Shown: piece by piece, positions 7,287 to 9,075 of the stretch
How the letters are laid out: each line of letters begins with the position of its first letter
How positions within the stretch are numbered: the stretch's first letter is position 1
Origin: an uncultured Clostridia bacterium
GTDB taxonomy: Bacteria > Bacillota > Clostridia > Christensenellales > Aristaeellaceae
Direction: 5' to 3'
Length of the DNA: 9,075 nucleotides
Assembly: GCA_946615785.1 (NCBI GenBank)
Contig: CAMOIA010000046.1
Location: forward strand, 1-9,075
The notes under the pieces: generated by a model
Seen by the model: only the letters and a program-made list of their open reading frames with translations
Told to the model about the DNA's origin: nothing
The model's database searches: none
Translations under genes and position numbers: made by a program

Positions 7287-7995
7287 ATTTGAGCAGCTTC
7301 ATGACCGGTTTATAGACCGGAATGGCGACGATGAGGCAGATCAGGGTGTCCCACAGCATATAGTTGCCGTTATAGACCGCGCTGGTTCCCAATTTGAAAA
7401 GGAACGACCAGGATGCATAATCGTTACCCGCATAGTAGAACATGCCGGCCAGCGTATGGCAAACGAAGCGGCCGAATGCGGCGACGACAATGGCGACGAA
7501 CAGCATCCAGTCCTTTTTCTTCGAAGCAAAGGGTTTATACATGCCCGCGAGACCCAGCATGGCGAATGCAATGGGATAATCCAGCAGCATCTGTGCCCAG
7601 TGGACGACCTCAGGGCTCTGGATAAACTGGAGCATGCCGTAAACCACGCCGGTGATCATGCCGGGGCCGATGCCGTAGGACGCGGAAAACAGCATCAGGG
7701 GCAGCATGCTTGCCAGCGTGACAGAACCGCCGTTGCCCATCCTGGCCAGGCGGATGAAGGAAAGCACAAAGGACAGCGCCATGGCGATGGCGCCGTTGGT
7801 CAGCATCCGGGTTGTCCATTTGTTCTTCTTATTGGTAAGAACAACGGCGAGCATGATCAGCGCGAACAGGACGACGATGCCAAAGGCGATCCACCCGTTT
7901 GTACCGATTTTGTGAAACCTTGGTTCCAGATTGAAGGAAATATAGGGCTCTTCTTCCGCATAAGCGCGGGGCAGGAACAGATCGAACAGGGACAT
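7285..7995 (-). CDS. thiT: Thiamine-specific ECF transporter substrate-binding subunit ThiT, with N-terminal extension
   Basis: Integral membrane S-component that binds thiamine outside and works with a shared ECF module (EcfA/A'/T, not in this window) to import it. Diagnostic stretches are MGNGGSVTLASMLPLMLF (86-103), YGIGPGMITGVVYGMLQFI, LLDYPIAFAMLGLAGMYKPF (137-156) and the aromatic region GRFVCHTLAGMFYY to SAVYNGNYMLWD (175-216), where family ligand contacts lie. Identity is confirmed independently by the TPP riboswitch upstream. The protein has 236 residues; the structurally known Lactococcus ThiT has about 180. The surplus is an N-terminal segment of about 60 residues with an extra predicted membrane helix (34-54) and a polar stretch 9-33 with an AYAEEE sequence. 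The start is supported by AGAGAGGA 6 bases upstream. No thiamine synthesis gene is adjacent, suggesting salvage. Confidence 0.93.
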   Translation of the reverse strand: MSLFDLFLPRAYAEEEPYISFNLEPRFHKIGTNGWIAFGIVVLFALIMLAVVLTNKKNKWTTRMLTNGAIAMALSFVLSFIRLARMGNGGSVTLASMLPLMLFSASYGIGPGMITGVVYGMLQFIQSPEVVHWAQMLLDYPIAFAMLGLAGMYKPFASKKKDWMLFVAIVVAAFGRFVCHTLAGMFYYAGNDYASWSFLFKLGTSAVYNGNYMLWDTLICLIVAIPVYKPVMKLLK

Positions 7996-8037
7996 AAGGC
8001 TTCCTCTCTTTCTGCCGCTGGGTCAATTTGGCCCAAT

Positions 8038-8062
8038 AAAAAACCACACGTTTTACGTGCGG
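8038..8062 (-). terminator. Riboswitch-controlled intrinsic terminator upstream of thiT
   Basis: On the - strand CCGCACGT, loop AAA, ACGTGTGG (8062 down to 8044; eight pairs including one G-U) is followed by six T (8043-8038). It lies between the TPP aptamer and the thiT ribosome binding site, as expected for a transcription-attenuating expression platform that lowers thiT expression when TPP is bound. Confidence 0.9.
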
Positions 8063-8101
8063 AAGAAAGCAGCCTGAAAACAGGATCGCCGCTTCCCTCC
8101 G
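8060..8101 (-). promoter_or_regulatory. Antiterminator helix competing with both aptamer P1 and terminator
   Basis: On the - strand CGGAGGGAAGCGGC (8101-8088), the 3' end of the aptamer, can pair over 14 consecutive positions with GCTGCTTTCTTCCG (8073-8060), counting three G-U pairs. The 14-base segment between can close with CTG-TTTT-CAG. The helix consumes the aptamer's P1 3' strand and conserved GGAGGGAAG, and also the first three bases of the terminator stem, so bound aptamer and antiterminator exclude each other. Confidence 0.8.
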
Positions 8102-8167
8102 GTAGGATGACCTACATCAGGTTCCAAGGGTGAACTTCTCAGCCGCGTTTCGCGGCGCCCCCAGCGG
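8089..8167 (-). promoter_or_regulatory. TPP riboswitch aptamer (THI element)
   Basis: On the - strand the element reads from CCGCT-GGGGG to GGAGGGAAGCGG. P1 is CCGCT (8167-8163) with AGCGG (8093-8089). Conserved elements in order are GGGGGCGCC, a small GCG-AAA-CGC hairpin, GGCTGAGA (the CUGAGA thiamine pocket, 8142-8137), ACCCTTGGAACCTGAT, hairpin GTAGG-TCAT-CCTAC and GGAGGGAAG (diphosphate-binding side). It is 79 bases long, compact for the class. With the downstream terminator it is predicted to turn thiT off when TPP is plentiful. Confidence 0.97.
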
Positions 8168-8175
8168 ATGCCATG

Positions 8176-8204
8176 ATTATAAACGTATTGACGGCATGAT
8201 GCAA
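8176..8204 (-). promoter_or_regulatory. Sigma-A-type promoter for the riboswitch-thiT transcript
   Basis: On the - strand TTGCAT (-35, 8204-8199) and a consensus TATAAT (-10, 8181-8176) are separated by exactly 17 bases. The predicted start is near 8169, two bases before the aptamer P1 strand, so the leader is almost entirely riboswitch. Confidence 0.85.
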
Positions 8205-8234
8205 GCCTTTTTTGTACTTTCCTCCAAACAGCGC

Positions 8235-8262
8235 AAAAAACCGCCGCGGTCTGTCGCGGCGG
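8235..8262 (-). terminator. Intrinsic terminator of the Cys-repeat protein gene
   Basis: On the - strand CCGCCGCG (8262-8255), six-base loop, CGCGGCGG (8248-8241), a perfect eight-pair GC stem, then six T (8240-8235). It starts 17 bases past the stop codon at 8280 and about 30 bases before the thiT promoter, insulating thiT from the upstream gene. Confidence 0.92.
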
Positions 8263-8279
8263 CGGGGGTCGGGAAAGTG

Positions 8280-9075
8280 TTAATCTTCAGGGATCAGGAT
8301 CCATCTGCCGTTTTCTTCACGGAAGCGGTATGCGTTCTGCTGCCCGGCACTGTCGGTTACCGTCAGGAGGATCTGCCTTTCATTCAGGAAACGCAGTCCG
8401 TCGGCCTGCTGTGGCGCGTTCAGACGCGTGCTGACGGCGGCCATGAAAGTGAGGGCTTCTTCGCTGAGCTGCACCTGGGCGGTAATGGCCCTGTCAAGGC
8501 CCAGAATGCAGAGGGCAGTGAACAGCTGCTCCTGCTGCCCGAGCACGGTATACTGCACCCCTTCCTCAAAGCTCAGAAGCGCTTCAAAACCTTTGATCGA
8601 AAGGCGGATGCCGCTGTCCTTGGCGTCTTTGGAAAGGATGCGGATCAGGCGCACCAGGTCGATGGCGCCGGCATCCGCAGTCAGCAGATTCATTTCGGTT
8701 GCAGGCTTTGTTTCCTCCGTGCCGGGGGCATCCCAGGTCTCGCAGGTCGGTTCGGTTACGGGTTCTTCTTCGGCGGGTTCGAGCTTCGGAATCACGGTTT
8801 CATCGAGCGTGATCTCGTGGGTGCCGGTTTCATCTGAGAAAACCTTGCCGCAAATGGAGCAGATCCAGTAAGCCGTATTGCCTTCGGCGTAGATGGTTGC
8901 GGGCTTTGCGTTGATCTTTACAAGTTTATGGCCGGCCGGAATTTCGCGGGATTCCGTATGGGTTGAATCATGTTTGCATACGCGGGTCTCTTCGCCTTTT
9001 TCTTCACAGGTGGCGGGGATGGTGACTTCCCATTCGCCCCAGTTATGGGTGAGGGGATCGACGTCGCGTGTTTCG
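8280..9075 (-). CDS. C-terminal part of a Cys-repeat, probably surface-associated protein, start beyond the right edge
   Basis: The frame is open from the right edge to the TAA at 8282-8280, giving 264 visible residues; function not recognised. Residues 10-51 and 52-96 are two degenerate copies of a motif common in large clostridial extracellular proteins. The pattern is PAT-C-x3-G-x4-R/Y-x-C, then acidic/Thr residues and E-I-P-A-G-H. Copy 1 has Cys23 and Cys33; copy 2 keeps WICSICG (Cys72, Cys75) but has Ile61 where copy 1 has Cys. A Pro/Glu/Thr-rich linker (97-127) follows, then an unrecognised domain of about 137 residues (128-264) predicted to be mixed helix and strand, ending RFREENGRWILIPED. 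No C-terminal membrane helix or LPXTG motif is seen. A GTG at 8795-8793 could be read as a start, but coding continues upstream of it. Signal peptide and full repeat number cannot be seen. Confidence 0.8.
   Translation of the reverse strand, partial: ETRDVDPLTHNWGEWEVTIPATCEEKGEETRVCKHDSTHTESREIPAGHKLVKINAKPATIYAEGNTAYWICSICGKVFSDETGTHEITLDETVIPKLEPAEEEPVTEPTCETWDAPGTEETKPATEMNLLTADAGAIDLVRLIRILSKDAKDSGIRLSIKGFEALLSFEEGVQYTVLGQQEQLFTALCILGLDRAITAQVQLSEEALTFMAAVSTRLNAPQQADGLRFLNERQILLTVTDSAGQQNAYRFREENGRWILIPED

Noticed and set aside
8020..8035. Hairpin TGGG...CCCA between the riboswitch terminator and the thiT ribosome binding site
   Set aside because: Only four pairs with mismatched interior; it does not cover the ribosome binding site, so no regulatory role can be supported.
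7219..8133. 304-codon + strand open frame opposite thiT
   Set aside because: Longer than thiT itself, but it runs through the riboswitch, the terminator and the whole thiT gene, has no good ribosome binding site, and its product is rich in Asp, Gln, His and Gly without recognisable domains.
8280..8795. Treating GTG at 8795-8793 as the start of a 171-residue gene
   Set aside because: The same frame stays open to the right edge and encodes two related Cys-repeat units upstream, so the gene begins outside the window.
8130..8837. 235-codon + strand frame opposite the Cys-repeat gene
   Set aside because: It starts inside the TPP aptamer and crosses the thiT promoter and a perfect terminator stem; the - strand frame carries the recognisable repeat motifs.

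Overview
The window looks like chromosomal DNA of a fairly GC-rich member of the Bacillota, most likely a clostridium. This is inferred from a Gram-positive-type pyrimidine-nucleoside phosphorylase, a PgcA-type phosphohexomutase, a ThiT thiamine transporter behind a TPP riboswitch, strong GGAGG/AGGAG ribosome binding sites and U-tract terminators. No taxonomic marker gene is present, so the assignment is tentative.

Left part, + strand (1-7216): four genes run head to tail. They are a pyrimidine-nucleoside phosphorylase cut by the left edge; a 942-residue membrane-anchored protein with a zinc-finger-like motif and about 16 helical repeats of 37 residues; a membrane O-acyltransferase overlapping it by ATGA; and a phosphoglucomutase/phosphomannomutase whose Shine-Dalgarno overlaps the acyltransferase stop. 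The last three genes look translationally linked. The set ends in two strong hairpin-plus-T-tract terminators, with a third small one abutting the convergent gene. The phosphorylase and the mutase could share pentose-1-phosphate metabolism. The repeat protein, acyltransferase and mutase could instead serve a surface glycan. Both ideas are inference.

Right part, - strand (7285-9075): thiT is preceded by a complete regulatory cassette that can be read base by base. It has a sigma-A promoter with 17-bp spacing, a TPP aptamer starting about at the transcription start, a 14-bp antiterminator that uses the aptamer's own 3' strand, and an intrinsic terminator. This predicts thiamine import shut off by TPP at the transcription level. 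Upstream of it lies the C-terminal part of a protein with Cys-containing repeats of the kind common in clostridial surface proteins, ending in its own terminator; its start is beyond the right edge.

No mobile element, CRISPR array, tRNA or rRNA was seen. The least described item is the repeat-protein/acyltransferase pair.
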